This document shows positions 1 through 8,966 of a stretch of DNA of 64,000 nt, piece after piece (within the stretch, counting starts at the first letter, position 1; every line of letters starts with the position of its first letter). The stretch covers positions 1,116,001-1,180,000 of the forward strand of contig NZ_CP019304.1 of assembly GCF_001969265.1 (NCBI RefSeq), in the 5' to 3' direction. The notes under the pieces were generated by a model that had not been told where the DNA came from, did no database searches, and worked only from the letters and a program-made list of their open reading frames with translations. The DNA comes from Arthrobacter sp. QXT-31. GTDB taxonomy: Bacteria; Actinomycetota; Actinomycetes; Actinomycetales; Micrococcaceae. Position numbers and translations under genes: made by a program.

Positions 1-2334
1 GAGCACGGTCTCCAGGGGCGAGAACCCTTCGATCAGCCCTGCCTGGCGGAGGTAACCGGTCCAGGAGTCCCTGGTGGACCGGTAGATCGTCTTCACCTCA
101 TTCCCCGACCTCTCCAGATAGGCCTCCAGCTCAGTCTCGGCGTACGAGGCAATGTCCCAGACCAGCTGAGCACGGTTGAACCGCAGCTGTGCCTTGATGT
201 TGTCCAGCACCACCTTCTGCGCCACCCGGTCCAGCACGATCTGCGAGCCGGACGACAGGTACGGGAACTCGTCCTCGACAGCCTTCTTCAGCTCTTTGCG
301 CCCGTAGCCGGTCAGTGCCCGGTAGCGAAGATCAAAGCGGAACTCACGGCGCTGCTGGCCGATGAAGTCCAGGACCGTCAGTACCGCCTTGCCCTCCGCA
401 CGGCGCAGCCCGCGTCCCAGCTGCTGGAGGAAGACAGTCGCGCTCTGCGTGGGCCGGAGCAGCAGGATGGTGTCTACCTGCGGCAGGTCCAGCCCTTCAT
501 TGAAAACGTCGACGGCGAAGATGCAGTTGATCTCTCGCTGCCCCAGGCGCATCAGGGCTTCCTCGCGGTCAGCATTGTCAGTAGTGCCGTCGACGACGAC
601 GGAGACAATGCCGGCCCGATTGAACACCTCCGCCATGTAGCGGGCGTGTTGGACGGAGACGCAGAAGCCGATGGCCCGCATCTGGTCGGTGCTGGTGACC
701 TTATCCCTGAGTTCGCGGATCACCTTGGCGGCGCGGGCGTCGTTTCCGGTGTAAAGGGCGCTCAGCTGGGTGGTGTCGTAGTTGCCGCGTTTCCATTCCA
801 ACTGGCTGAGGTCGACGTCGTCCGAGACGCCGAAGTAGTGGAACGGCACCAGTAGATCAGCGTCCAGGGCATCCCAGAGGCGCAGTTCACTGGCGGTGCG
901 TCCTTCGAAGAACTGCTTCGCGACGTCGACGCCGTCGCCGCGTTCCGGAGTCGCCGTGAGTCCGAGGAGCTGCTGCGGTTTCAGATGGTCCAGCAGGCGG
1001 CGGTACGTGGGCGCCATGGCATGGTGGAACTCATCGATGACGACAACGTCGAAGAAGTCGGGCTCCAGCTGCTCGATGCCGAGGGAAGACAGCGACTGGA
1101 CGGACGCGAAGATATGCTTCCACTCCTGTGGCTTGTGGTCCCCCACGTAGAGTTCACCGAAGGCGCCGTCCTGCAGGACGTCACGGTACGTGCGCATTGC
1201 CTGCTTGAGGATCTCCTGCCGGTGGGCGACAAAGAGCAGTTTGAGGCTTCTGCCGGCAGCTTCGGACAGCCGTTTGTAGTCCAAGGCCGCAATGACCGTC
1301 TTTCCGGTTCCGGTTGCGGCGACCAGGAGGTTGTGATTAAAGCCCTTTAGGCGCTCAGCTTCCAGGTCCTCCAGCATCTCCTCCTGGTGCAGGAAGGGCT
1401 GTACCTCAAGCCCCGTAATCGCATCCGGTGCCGCTGTGCGGCGTCCGCCGTTGCGTTCCAGTGCGGCGTCCAGCTTTTCGCCGTCGCGGTCCGGGTCGTA
1501 GCTTTGGAAGGCCCGCTGCTCCCAGTAGCTGTCGAAAGTGACCTCGAACTTCTGGAGGAGGGCGGGCGTTGCCACGGAGCTGAGGCGGACGTTCCACTCC
1601 AGGCCGTCCAGGAGTGCGGCCTGGCTCAGGTTGGAGCTGCCCACGTATGCGGTATCGAAACCTGTGTTGCGGCGAAATAGCCAGGCTTTGGCATGCAGAC
1701 GGGTTGCCTGGGTTTCGAAGTTGATCTTTACTTCGGCCCCGTACCTGTTGACGAGCTCGTCGATGGCGCGACGTTCCGTGGCACCCATATAGGTGGTGGT
1801 GATGACCCGGAGCTTGGCGCCGCGCTCTTTGAGTTGTTCGAGTGCTGGTTCGAGTAGGCGGAGGCCTGTCCAGCGGACGAAGGCGCAAAGGAGATCCACC
1901 GTGTTGGCGGACTCCATCTCCGCCCGAAGCTCTGCAGCAAGGTTGGGGTCGTCTTTGCTGTTTGTAAGCAGAGCCGAGTCACCCAACTTTGTAGTGGGCC
2001 GGCGAAGCTGGCGTCGCTTGAGCGCATCTGGGCGATGTAGAGACTGGAGTTGGCTCGGGCCGTCTGCGATTCGGTCTCTGTGCTGCAGCACTTGGAGGAC
2101 GCGGTTCGCTAGGGCGACCCTGTCAGATGGCTCGACTGCGGACAGGGCCTGCCGCATGGCATCCATCATGTATCGCGAGAGCACGTCCGGAGTATCTTCG
2201 TCGTCGATAGCAACGAACGAAGATCGAAGTGCTGCTTCCTGGTCAAGCCGCTGATCAAGAAAGTTTGTTCTAAGCAATTCATACAAACCATCCGGCATTT
2301 CCTCGGGTAACGCTCCCCCAATGGCTGTAGTCAT
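1..2334 (-). CDS. PLD-nuclease / DEAD-DEAH helicase (DUF3427-type), C-terminus outside the window
   Basis: This is a DNA/RNA helicase fused to a phospholipase D-type nuclease domain. The reading frame stays open from ATG 2334 to the window edge (778 codons), so the C-terminus, where DUF3427 would lie, is missing. Residues about 125-270 carry a PLD domain with an H-A-K-A-W signature near residue 215 and a G-S-S-N-L-S segment. Walker A (AATGTGKT) is near residue 340, motif II (VVIDEFHHA) near 430, and a helicase-C region with motif VI-like QLGRGLRR lies near residue 635. The fusion is known from stand-alone bacterial helicases and from mobile or defence-related loci; the substrate is not visible here. 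It is divergent from the cupin/PLD-like pair. No strong ribosome-binding site precedes ATG 2334, and the in-frame ATG at 2298 is an alternative. Confidence 0.9.
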   Translation of the reverse strand, partial: MTTAIGGALPEEMPDGLYELLRTNFLDQRLDQEAALRSSFVAIDDEDTPDVLSRYMMDAMRQALSAVEPSDRVALANRVLQVLQHRDRIADGPSQLQSLHRPDALKRRQLRRPTTKLGDSALLTNSKDDPNLAAELRAEMESANTVDLLCAFVRWTGLRLLEPALEQLKERGAKLRVITTTYMGATERRAIDELVNRYGAEVKINFETQATRLHAKAWLFRRNTGFDTAYVGSSNLSQAALLDGLEWNVRLSSVATPALLQKFEVTFDSYWEQRAFQSYDPDRDGEKLDAALERNGGRRTAAPDAITGLEVQPFLHQEEMLEDLEAERLKGFNHNLLVAATGTGKTVIAALDYKRLSEAAGRSLKLLFVAHRQEILKQAMRTYRDVLQDGAFGELYVGDHKPQEWKHIFASVQSLSSLGIEQLEPDFFDVVVIDEFHHAMAPTYRRLLDHLKPQQLLGLTATPERGDGVDVAKQFFEGRTASELRLWDALDADLLVPFHYFGVSDDVDLSQLEWKRGNYDTTQLSALYTGNDARAAKVIRELRDKVTSTDQMRAIGFCVSVQHARYMAEVFNRAGIVSVVVDGTTDNADREEALMRLGQREINCIFAVDVFNEGLDLPQVDTILLLRPTQSATVFLQQLGRGLRRAEGKAVLTVLDFIGQQRREFRFDLRYRALTGYGRKELKKAVEDEFPYLSSGSQIVLDRVAQKVVLDNIKAQLRFNRAQLVWDIASYAETELEAYLERSGNEVKTIYRSTRDSWTGYLRQAGLIEGFSPLETVL

Positions 2335-2590
2335 CCAGCCAGGGTACCCGCCTCCGGAGACAAGCCACTCCATTTGCTTACAGGAGGCAACGCTCCGCAT
2401 AGTGCTCTGGCCCACTCATCTGATCACCCGAGTGCTTGCCATCCCCAACGCGCTCTTCTCCTGGTCAACTCTTGCAGCGATCGAAAAGAAGGGACTGCGC
2501 AGTTACCACCCGTGGAGCGTGCGAGAGCTGGTTTCTGGCCCCCTATGATTCATTGAGGAGAACTGGACTGGCACCAAAGAAAGGAAGCTC

Positions 2591-3259
2591 ATGGAGGACA
2601 AGGCCACGGCAACAACTTTCATAGAATTCTGCGATGCCGCGAGAGATGCGCTCCAGGAAGAGAGCGATCGTCTGCTAGATATGACCCTCCCCCGACTTAA
2701 AACGGAAGAGTGTCGGTGGCATCCAAACGGCTTCGCCGTGTTTCACATCGACGACCATCACAAACTCGGCCAACTACGGCTCCACATCTGGCCCAATTCG
2801 CCGCGGGTGTTGCGTCCGGACGCACCACCCATCCATTCACATGTTTGGCATCTTTGCAGTCAGGTCTTGGTGGGAACGTACAGTGAGACACTCTTCGAAG
2901 AAATTCAGGGCCCAGGTTTGGAAGTTCAGGAGTATCAGAGTGCTGACATAGACTATCTGGTCGACCGAAATTCCTTTGGCCCGACCAAAACGTCCTTGAT
3001 ACGCCCTACGTCAACCGTGACCGTATCTGCGGGACAACTTCACGTCGTAGAGGCTGGTATTCCTCATGAAACACAAATCCAATCTGAAGCATTTGTGGCA
3101 ACATTAATGATCGCATCTCATCCCAGAATGCAAAAAGCGACAGTGTATAGCGACAGTCAGATCGCTTCGAATTCATACGACCGACCCCTCGTGCCGCAGG
3201 AGGAAAAACTTACTATGCTTAATACTCTCAATCAAGAACTAGCAAGGTCGGTAGTGTGA
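2591..3259 (+). CDS. Cupin-like protein of unknown function
   Basis: A 222-residue soluble protein. It starts at ATG 2591 behind a good AAGGAAG ribosome-binding site. Residues 81-87 (IHSHVWH) followed by G95, and H151 plus H159-E160 (GIPHE), are spaced like the two metal-binding motifs of the cupin/cysteine-dioxygenase fold. I do not recognise the family. The base composition is clearly AT-richer than the flanking chromosome, with codons such as AAT, ATA and CTT, which suggests lateral acquisition. The stop codon overlaps the start of the next gene by 4 bp (GTGA), so the two are almost certainly co-translated. The cupin assignment is inferred from motif spacing only. Confidence 0.75.
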   Translation: MEDKATATTFIEFCDAARDALQEESDRLLDMTLPRLKTEECRWHPNGFAVFHIDDHHKLGQLRLHIWPNSPRVLRPDAPPIHSHVWHLCSQVLVGTYSETLFEEIQGPGLEVQEYQSADIDYLVDRNSFGPTKTSLIRPTSTVTVSAGQLHVVEAGIPHETQIQSEAFVATLMIASHPRMQKATVYSDSQIASNSYDRPLVPQEEKLTMLNTLNQELARSVV

Positions 3260-3993
3260 GCTTCTTTGCTTGGGCCTTGAAGGACATAAAATCGCGTCAA
3301 AATCTGGACGTTTGGATATTAGCGGCACTGGCAGTCATTTTTGCGGTTTTAGGCATCGTCGGCCTTGATGCTAAGTTTTTGGGCCCTTGCATGCTCGGCC
3401 TCCTAGGCGTCCTTGCCATTTCACAGATAAAAAGCAGGGACCAGATCTCAAAAGTTGCCACCACTTGGCAGCGAGGACGAACGGACATTTTTTCAGACGA
3501 TTTCCCCGAAGAATATTATAATGCGAGGGCAAAAGCTTCTTCACATTATTTTTTCGCTGGAATGTCCATGAAACGAACACTTCCTACGATGGAGCGCGAC
3601 ATCAAGCGGATATTGCGAAACAATGGAACCGTCCGCATATTGTTGCCAGATCCGACGGACGAGAATCTTATCCAAATGATTGCGACAACTCGAAGTCAAA
3701 ATAGTGAAGAGGTTATAGTAGACATTCAAAACAGTCTAACTTCGGCAAAGAATATACGTTCCCAACTTGGGACAAATTTGGAGATACGCACCACACGTGT
3801 GTTGCCGCGCGTAGGGATAAATGCTTTAGAACTCGGACTTCCGTCTGCAACTTTAATGGTTCAGATGTACGGCTTCGCTCCGGCAAATGAAGCGAAGCCA
3901 ATATTCTTGCTGACCCCCGCCGACAAAGAGTGGTTCGAACACTTCGAGGATGAGACCGACAGGCTGTGGAAGGCTGGGAGCTATTATCCATAA
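3256..3993 (+). CDS. Two-TM membrane protein with a PLD-like cytoplasmic domain
   Basis: A 245-residue protein with GTG start 3256 overlapping the stop of the cupin gene. Residues about 18-36 and 39-57 are two hydrophobic helices with a short turn. The remainder is soluble and follows an alpha/beta order (YFFAGMSM, then VRILLPDP, then LEIRTTRVLP, then MVQMYGFAP, then PIFLLT, ending in an aromatic ExxRLW tail) typical of the degenerate PLD-like/DUF5919-type domains found in regulators and defence genes. No HKD motif is visible, so the domain is probably a sensor or binding module rather than an active nuclease. It is AT-rich like its partner. The function is unknown; the pair may form a membrane-tethered effector or sensor. 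Confidence 0.75.
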   Translation: MSFFAWALKDIKSRQNLDVWILAALAVIFAVLGIVGLDAKFLGPCMLGLLGVLAISQIKSRDQISKVATTWQRGRTDIFSDDFPEEYYNARAKASSHYFFAGMSMKRTLPTMERDIKRILRNNGTVRILLPDPTDENLIQMIATTRSQNSEEVIVDIQNSLTSAKNIRSQLGTNLEIRTTRVLPRVGINALELGLPSATLMVQMYGFAPANEAKPIFLLTPADKEWFEHFEDETDRLWKAGSYYP

Positions 3994-4308
3994 TGGCCGC
4001 TCGACCCAAATCGTGGGCCCTTAGTACTCACTATAGACAAGGGTCTTGATCTCCCTCAAACTGCGCCGTGCACTTAGGCCGCTAACTGCGCTAGACCCTA
4101 ACAACCGTGTAGAAGCACTGCGGCTGAACTGCTATAAAGATCCCTCCCTTTGCACCCCCTAGAGCGGTACCGTAAATGAACAGTGGAGTGCCTGCTGAAA
4201 TTAGAGAACCTTCGGCATCCCCTATGACGGTCATTTGCCCTGCCCAACGCGTACCCGCCCGCCTGCTCTAACAAGCAGAGTGAATTAGAAACCTCGCCTT
4301 GCTATATG
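3994..4308. other. Intergenic stretch between convergent genes
   Basis: About 315 bases lie between the end of the PLD-like gene and the end of the chaperone-like gene. I see no credible open reading frame, RNA gene or strong hairpin. Composition stays AT-rich, as in the adjacent genes. Confidence 0.5.
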
Positions 4309-4719
4309 TCAGGACACGAGCGGACCGCTATGTTCATGCGGTTCTTTCAGGTCAACGGAAACCTTGGGCGCCTTGGTGGCGAGGTCAAAGCTGAAGTCCA
4401 TCACAGCAGCCTGCATGTTTACAGATCGCCTCGCAAGGTCGTACATAGCCTCTATACACCCCGAGGCAGCAACGCTGTTCCTTGCCTCTTCGACGTCGGC
4501 CTTCGACCCGTCGAGGGTAGTTGGCAGCAGAGCTCCGTGCACCAAGGCCTGTCCCATCCCGGCATCACAATGAGTCCGCAATACGCCGGTCAGCAGAACA
4601 AATTGCCCTGCTTCCTCGATCGCGACATCCCATTGCGAAGGTTCCTGATGGACATCCGAACTGGGGCCCCGGATTACCTCAATGCGCGAGAGGAAAGCCT
4701 CGTACTTATACTCAGCCAT
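4309..4719 (-). CDS. SecB-like chaperone of a toxin-antitoxin-chaperone module (putative)
   Basis: A 136-residue acidic protein from ATG 4719 (an in-frame ATG at 4740 is possible). Two predicted beta stretches (YEAFLSRIEVIRG; WDVAIEEAGQFVLLTG) are followed by an alpha-helical segment IEAMYDLARRSVNMQ and a short FSFDLATKAP tail. This order resembles SecB, where the LFPyaRe helix precedes the P-x-N-F segment, and the SecB-like partners of mycobacterial HigBA modules. It is the last gene of a minus-strand trio and overlaps the antitoxin gene by 8 bp. The likely role is to bind the antitoxin and make its stability depend on chaperone availability. The family call rests on pattern and context, not on a search. 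Confidence 0.55.
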   Translation of the reverse strand: MAEYKYEAFLSRIEVIRGPSSDVHQEPSQWDVAIEEAGQFVLLTGVLRTHCDAGMGQALVHGALLPTTLDGSKADVEEARNSVAASGCIEAMYDLARRSVNMQAAVMDFSFDLATKAPKVSVDLKEPHEHSGPLVS

Positions 4720-5155
4720 TCTCAGCCCGTACAATTTCAATAACAGCTGACGCCGCCGAGCGCTCGGTCATAGCGTCAGACCAGGAGACATGAACCCAAA
4801 GATCATCAGAAACAGACCCGTGACGCCAGAATTTTTCGCTAATCCTCGAAAGGCTTTCGACTGCACAGGCGTGAACGCGAAACTCAACAACAGCTTCAAT
4901 CGCATACGCATACTGCCGCAGTTCGGTAAGGTTCGGCTCATAATCACCGGACTCGATATCCTCGACGATTTCGGTTGTTGCACCGAGAAGTTCGGCAACC
5001 TTTTGAACCGTGAGACCGCGCATCATTCGAGCTTTAGCCAAGTCCATCAGCAATTTGTGCTGAGAGCTGTTATTGGCATCGCTAACGAGTTGGGTATTAG
5101 CAGACGGACCTTGAGCGACTCTACGTCCGTTATTGGATTGCGTCGTCAGTACCAT
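4712..5155 (-). CDS. XRE-family helix-turn-helix antitoxin (HigA-like)
   Basis: A 147-residue protein starting at ATG 5155 with a strong AAGGAAAAGG ribosome-binding site. Residues about 33-90 form an XRE DNA-binding domain (LLMDLAKARMMRGLT, VQKVAELLG, IVEDIESGDYEPNLTELRQYA). The C-terminal 55 residues (SLSRISEKFWRHG...) would be the toxin-binding or chaperone-addiction segment. It overlaps the toxin gene upstream by 26 bp and the chaperone gene downstream by 8 bp, so the three form one operon. It is expected to repress the operon promoter and neutralise the toxin. Composition is AT-richer than the core chromosome. Confidence 0.75.
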   Translation of the reverse strand: MVLTTQSNNGRRVAQGPSANTQLVSDANNSSQHKLLMDLAKARMMRGLTVQKVAELLGATTEIVEDIESGDYEPNLTELRQYAYAIEAVVEFRVHACAVESLSRISEKFWRHGSVSDDLWVHVSWSDAMTERSAASAVIEIVRAENG

Positions 5156-5531
5156 TTGCCTTTTCCTTTCCCGTCGCCAATTGCTTTGAATACAATGACC
5201 ATCCGTCAGCCCGATATCCTGCTTCCCGGATTGCGGCGTTCTGTTCGCTATTCACATCTTGCCCGTCGGGCTTTGTCGCCAAGTGCAGTGCCACCAACTG
5301 ATCCGTCAACCAGAGTGGTTCTGCGTAATACAAACGTACCAGCCTAGCAGGTTTGCCGAACACAGTAGCTGCGCCCTTCTTCGGACGAAGCTCGATGATG
5401 TACGCGTAGCCCGGTAGTTCCATCACCTTTGCATCAGGATTGCGCGATTCGAAGTCAATCTTCCCCGCTCGGGCCTTGGCCATGAGATCAGACAACTTGG
5501 AAAAAGCGTCGGCGTGGGCCGCCTCAGACAT
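5130..5531 (-). CDS. RelE/HigB-like toxin (putative)
   Basis: A 133-residue protein from ATG 5531; the frame stays open upstream to 5732, so the start is uncertain. The core reads like a RelE-fold mRNA interferase: ELPGYAYIIELRP, then a loop, RLVRLYYAEP, LVALHLATKPDG, and a closing helix EQNAAIREAGYRADGW. The 26-bp overlap with an XRE gene and the toxin-antitoxin-chaperone order match the HigB-HigA-SecB arrangement. Upstream of about 5730 the sequence joins the broken end of a permease gene, so the module or its promoter region marks an insertion boundary. Which residues are catalytic cannot be settled by eye. Confidence 0.6.
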   Translation of the reverse strand: MSEAAHADAFSKLSDLMAKARAGKIDFESRNPDAKVMELPGYAYIIELRPKKGAATVFGKPARLVRLYYAEPLWLTDQLVALHLATKPDGQDVNSEQNAAIREAGYRADGWSLYSKQLATGKEKANGTDDAIQ

Positions 5532-5792
5532 GCGCTCATCCAACTTCTTGTCCCTTAGGAGGCTAAACTCTGTCCCGCACTCTGGCACTCGCTGCCACTT
5601 GGTTGTGAGGCCCGTTTCGTCATGGAGGTTTTGGCAAGACCGGATGCCGACCGGTGTACAAACTTCCACTCTTTTGGCCCCCACTGATCGCACTTCGGTG
5701 AATGAAAAATACCATAGGGAGAAGGAGTCCAACGACGCCGTACGCGTCGCGAAATCGTATTTGATGCCCGTAGCTGGGTACGCATAGCAGTT

Positions 5793-6456
5793 CTACCGCA
5801 AGATCTCCGTGCCGCCGAACGCGAACGCCACCACAAACAGCGCCGTCGCAATCCCGCCGAACCGCTGGGTGCGAAGCCGTCGCCCATAAAGTTGGCCAGG
5901 CCGGGCGACTGCACGCCCGGCAGCCACCCGAAGAGCAGGGCAGCGCCCACCAGGAGAAACCCGACGATCGCCGCCACCTTGAGCAGGGCGAACCAGAACT
6001 CGAACTCCCCGAAGTTCTTCACGCTGGTCAGGTTCACGGCGGTGAGCACCTGAACACGAGGGCCATCAGCCACACCGGCAGGGCGGGGAAGATCGTGGCC
6101 AGCAGACCGGCCGCGCCGAGCCCTTCGGCGGCGATGACCACCACGAGGTGGATCCACCAGAGCCGGCCGACCGTGGCGCCGGCCACCGGGCCGTAGGCCT
6201 TGGCGGTGTAGACGGAGAAGGCGCCGCTGGCCGGGTCGGCGGCGGCCATCTCGCCGAGCGCCCACATCACCAGGATGATGAGCGTGCCAGCCACGAGGTA
6301 GGAGATCAGCACCGCCGGGCCGGCAGCCTGGATGCCCGCGCCCGAACCGATAAACAGGCCGGCACCGATCGCGCTGCCCAGCCCCATCATCGTGAGCTGG
6401 CGTGGTTTGCGGGCCGCGCCGAGGGCGTGGGCAGACGTCTTTGTCTGTTGTTCCAT
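5793..6456 (-). pseudogene. Amino-acid permease (APC family), truncated and frameshifted
   Basis: The N-terminus is a typical APC transporter: RQLTMMGLGSAIGAGLFIGSG, AGPAVLISYLVAGT, GEMAAADPASGAFSVYTAKAYGP. Reading is then broken by a frameshift near 6050, continues in another frame (LTSVKNFGEFEFWFALLKV), breaks again near 5870, and stops at 5795 just after FAFGGTEI, where about 200 residues of a normal permease should follow. The 3' half is absent and unrelated DNA containing the TAC-like module begins. An upstream HisC-like pseudogene in the same direction suggests a former operon. Confidence 0.85.
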
Positions 6457-6507
6457 CGGAATTCCTCTGTTTGTAGGTGGAACGGTTTGGTAGAAGTCAG
6501 AAAGTTG

Positions 6508-7520
6508 TCAGGCCGCGTGGGCTGCTAGGAGCCGGAGCACGCGGTCATTGGAGGCGGGGTCCGCCACGGTGGTCCGTACGCCGTCGACCGGGTACGCGCG
6601 GACCAGGACGCCGGCAGCGTTGAACGCGTCCACGAGCCTCGCCAGGAGGGGGTAGTCGGCGCGGATCCATAGGAAGTTGCCCTGGCTCGGCTGCAGCTTC
6701 CAGCCCTGGGCTTCCAGCTCGGCGGCCATCCGGGCGCGCTCCTGCTTCACCAAAGCAACGCGCGCTGCCATCTCCTCCCCCGCGTCCAGCGAGGCGATGG
6801 CCGCCTTTTGCGCCAGCGCGCTCACGGCGAACGGCAGGGCGGTGCGGCGCAGACCTTCGGCGATTGCCGCCGTCGTAATTGCGTACCCGACGCGCAGGCC
6901 GGCGAGCCCGTAGGCCTTGGAGAAGGTGCGCAGGATGCAGACGTTCGGGTACCGGCGGTAGAGCGCCAGGGAGTCGGGGCCGCTCCCGGCGTCGGCGCAT
7001 TCCACGTAGGCCTCGTCGATCACCACCAGGACGTCGGAGCGGACGGACTGCAGGAAGGTCTCGAGGCCGTCGTGGCTGATCGGCACGCCGGGGGGTTGTT
7101 GGGCGTGCAGAGCAGGATGACCTTGGTGCGGTCGGTGACGGCGGCGGCCATGGCGTCGAGGTCATGGCCCCTCGGCGCCGTCCAGCGGGATGCGGACCGG
7201 CCGGGCGCCTGCCAGCTCCACCAGGATGGGGTAGGCCTCGAAGGAGCGCCACGCGAAGACCACCTCGTCCCCGGCGTCGCACAGTCCGGTGATGATCTGC
7301 TGCAGGACACCCACGCTGCCGGGTCCCACCGCCACCTCCTCCGCGGTGACGCCCAGGTGCCGGGCAATCCGTTCGCGGCGTTCGGCGGCGGCCATGTCCG
7401 GGTAGCGGTTCATCCTGCCCGCCGCTTCGGCCACGGCAGCGGTGGTGCTGGCAGCGGGGTGTAGAGGCTTTCATTGCTGGCGAGGGCGGCGATGTCCGCG
7501 CCGGCGCTGCACCGGCCCGC
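6508..7520 (-). pseudogene. Histidinol-phosphate/aromatic aminotransferase (HisC-like), multiply frameshifted
   Basis: Fragments in three frames together spell most of a fold-type I aminotransferase: ALASNESLYTPLP near 7475-7520, MNRYPDMAAAERRERIA with VGPGSVGVLQQII near 7280-7434, then VILLCTPNNPP near 7090, then VVIDEAYVE and the PLP-lysine motif TFSKAYGLAGLRVGYA (6890-6945), and a normal C-terminus ending at 6508. Shifts lie near 7450, 7170 and 7085. Only the C-terminal 192 residues are in one frame. At least three shifts in 1 kb argue for real decay, unless this stretch is poorly sequenced. It precedes the ruined permease with 51 bp between them. Confidence 0.85.
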
Positions 7521-8117
7521 AAGCCCTCAGTGCGCGACCGCCGCGGCGGTCACATACACATCTGCCGGCATCGGCCTGCGCAGTTTCCAAGTAATCGCGA
7601 TCGGTCTCTCGCCCGAGTGCAATGACCGTGCTTGGTCAACGGAGAAGAGTAACCGTGTCACCGCCCGAGCGTGGCAAGCCCTCTCGCTGGCGGCCCTGAA
7701 ATTCGGGGACAGCCTGCTCCAATTACTGCCCTTGCCAGTCCCCTCACCCTCGTTCAGCGGCGGCGACGGCGCCGACCGGCGAATCGGCTAAATGTGCCTG
7801 TTGGCCGCCCTGATGATTGAAATGACCTGCTTCACTTTCTGCTTCAGGCTGTAGGGCCATTCGTCTCCCCAAATCTGCGTAGCGGCTTTAGAAACCGCGG
7901 CCTTACTCGGTTGCTGAATACCAAGTCGAGCCGTCGACAAAGGATTTTCGTAAAGTTCCTGAGTTCCCGCGAACCAGGTCGACCACATCGGACCCGGCCA
8001 CGATCATTGCCTGGACAACCAGAGCCGTAAGACATAGATCGGCACTTCAGGAAGACCTCAAGGCGCGCCCGGCTACACAGGGCGAGCCCTTAAGCGCCCA
8101 AATCATCATCAAAGAGT
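7521..8117. other. Non-coding stretch
   Basis: About 600 bases between the decayed aminotransferase and a possible transporter remnant. Short open frames exist on the minus strand (for example 7788-7988) but have no ribosome-binding site, no recognisable motif and atypical codon use. I see no RNA gene or strong inverted repeat. Confidence 0.5.
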
Positions 8118-8400
8118 TCACAGCCCCTGTTTCAGTCGGTTAGCACCAGTGGCTTCTCCCGGTCCGACGATGGGCAGAACCTTCCGGTTCCGGTGGTTCA
8201 TCCGGTTGGCCACTGCCAGGAGCGCCACGAGCGCGAACGTGCTCAAAAGCTGGGGGGCGGGAGTCCTCGCCGATGAAGCCCACCGGTGAAGATCGCCGCG
8301 AGGATGGGCAGTCCGTTGCCCGTGAGCCACGGGAGGCCCGCCATCCGCAGGGGAAGCGGCGAGCCGCGGTTTTGGGAAACATTGATTCATTCCGCGGCTA
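8118..8400 (-). pseudogene. Possible membrane-protein remnant
   Basis: Two minus-strand frames carry transmembrane-like pieces that would join across a frameshift: GLPWLTGNGLPILAAIFTGG (about 8280-8340) and LLSTFALVALLAVANRMNHRNRK (about 8175-8245). This looks like the end of a transporter or other membrane protein, but no family is recognised. It lies among other decayed genes. Confidence 0.3.
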
Positions 8401-8558
8401 ATCCTGAGGAAGCAGGGAGACGATAGTAGCTCGCTGATCGTCAAGGAGCCGCTTAATCGCAAGGAGGTCCAAGTGTTTACCAGGTGTTGGAATAGGGCGG
8501 CTTGCTGTACAAGCACCGGACAGCACACCCCATACCCTACAAAGGAAGGCACGCGACC

Positions 8559-8834
8559 ATGATCGGGAGCATGTCCAGCAAAGTGCCCCCGCGTGCGAAC
8601 CGGGGAGAGGACTACAACTGGGACGCGATGGCGCTGCTTGCCATTCAGCACCCGGATAAGTGGGTACTCGCAGCCGAACACGTACCGGAATCTCGAGTGA
8701 AGTCACTTCGCGGATACACCCGCCACCCTTTCCGGCAAGAAACTGGACGCATCATCATAGCCGTCAGAAACTCCGCCGTCGAAGCAGATGGGATTCGCTA
8801 CGGCGACGTCTTCCTTACATGGCAGGAGTGCTGA
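8559..8834 (+). CDS. Small hypothetical protein
   Basis: A 91-residue protein with ATG 8559 chosen because AAAGGAAGG lies 9 bases upstream; the frame is open further upstream without a site. The sequence (NRGEDYNWDAMALLAIQHPD..., RHPFRQETGRIIIAVRNSAV) has normal composition, no membrane segment and no signal peptide. It resembles small accessory or phage-type proteins in size, but no family is recognised. It is one of few intact genes in an otherwise decayed stretch. Confidence 0.55.
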   Translation: MIGSMSSKVPPRANRGEDYNWDAMALLAIQHPDKWVLAAEHVPESRVKSLRGYTRHPFRQETGRIIIAVRNSAVEADGIRYGDVFLTWQEC

Positions 8835-8966
8835 CACCGTAACGGACGGTATCGACATCGGCGTTACCGACTTTCGGCCCGATGCCCCCAGGGCAGAAAA
8901 GCGAATACCAACCGGCATCACCCTCGGTTGCTACCACCAACTGTGGATGTGGAGCAGGCCTCTGCC

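Noticed and set aside
7788..8035. Two overlapping minus-strand frames of 63-66 codons
   Set aside because: No ribosome-binding site, no motif and no conserved-looking composition; they lie in decayed DNA.
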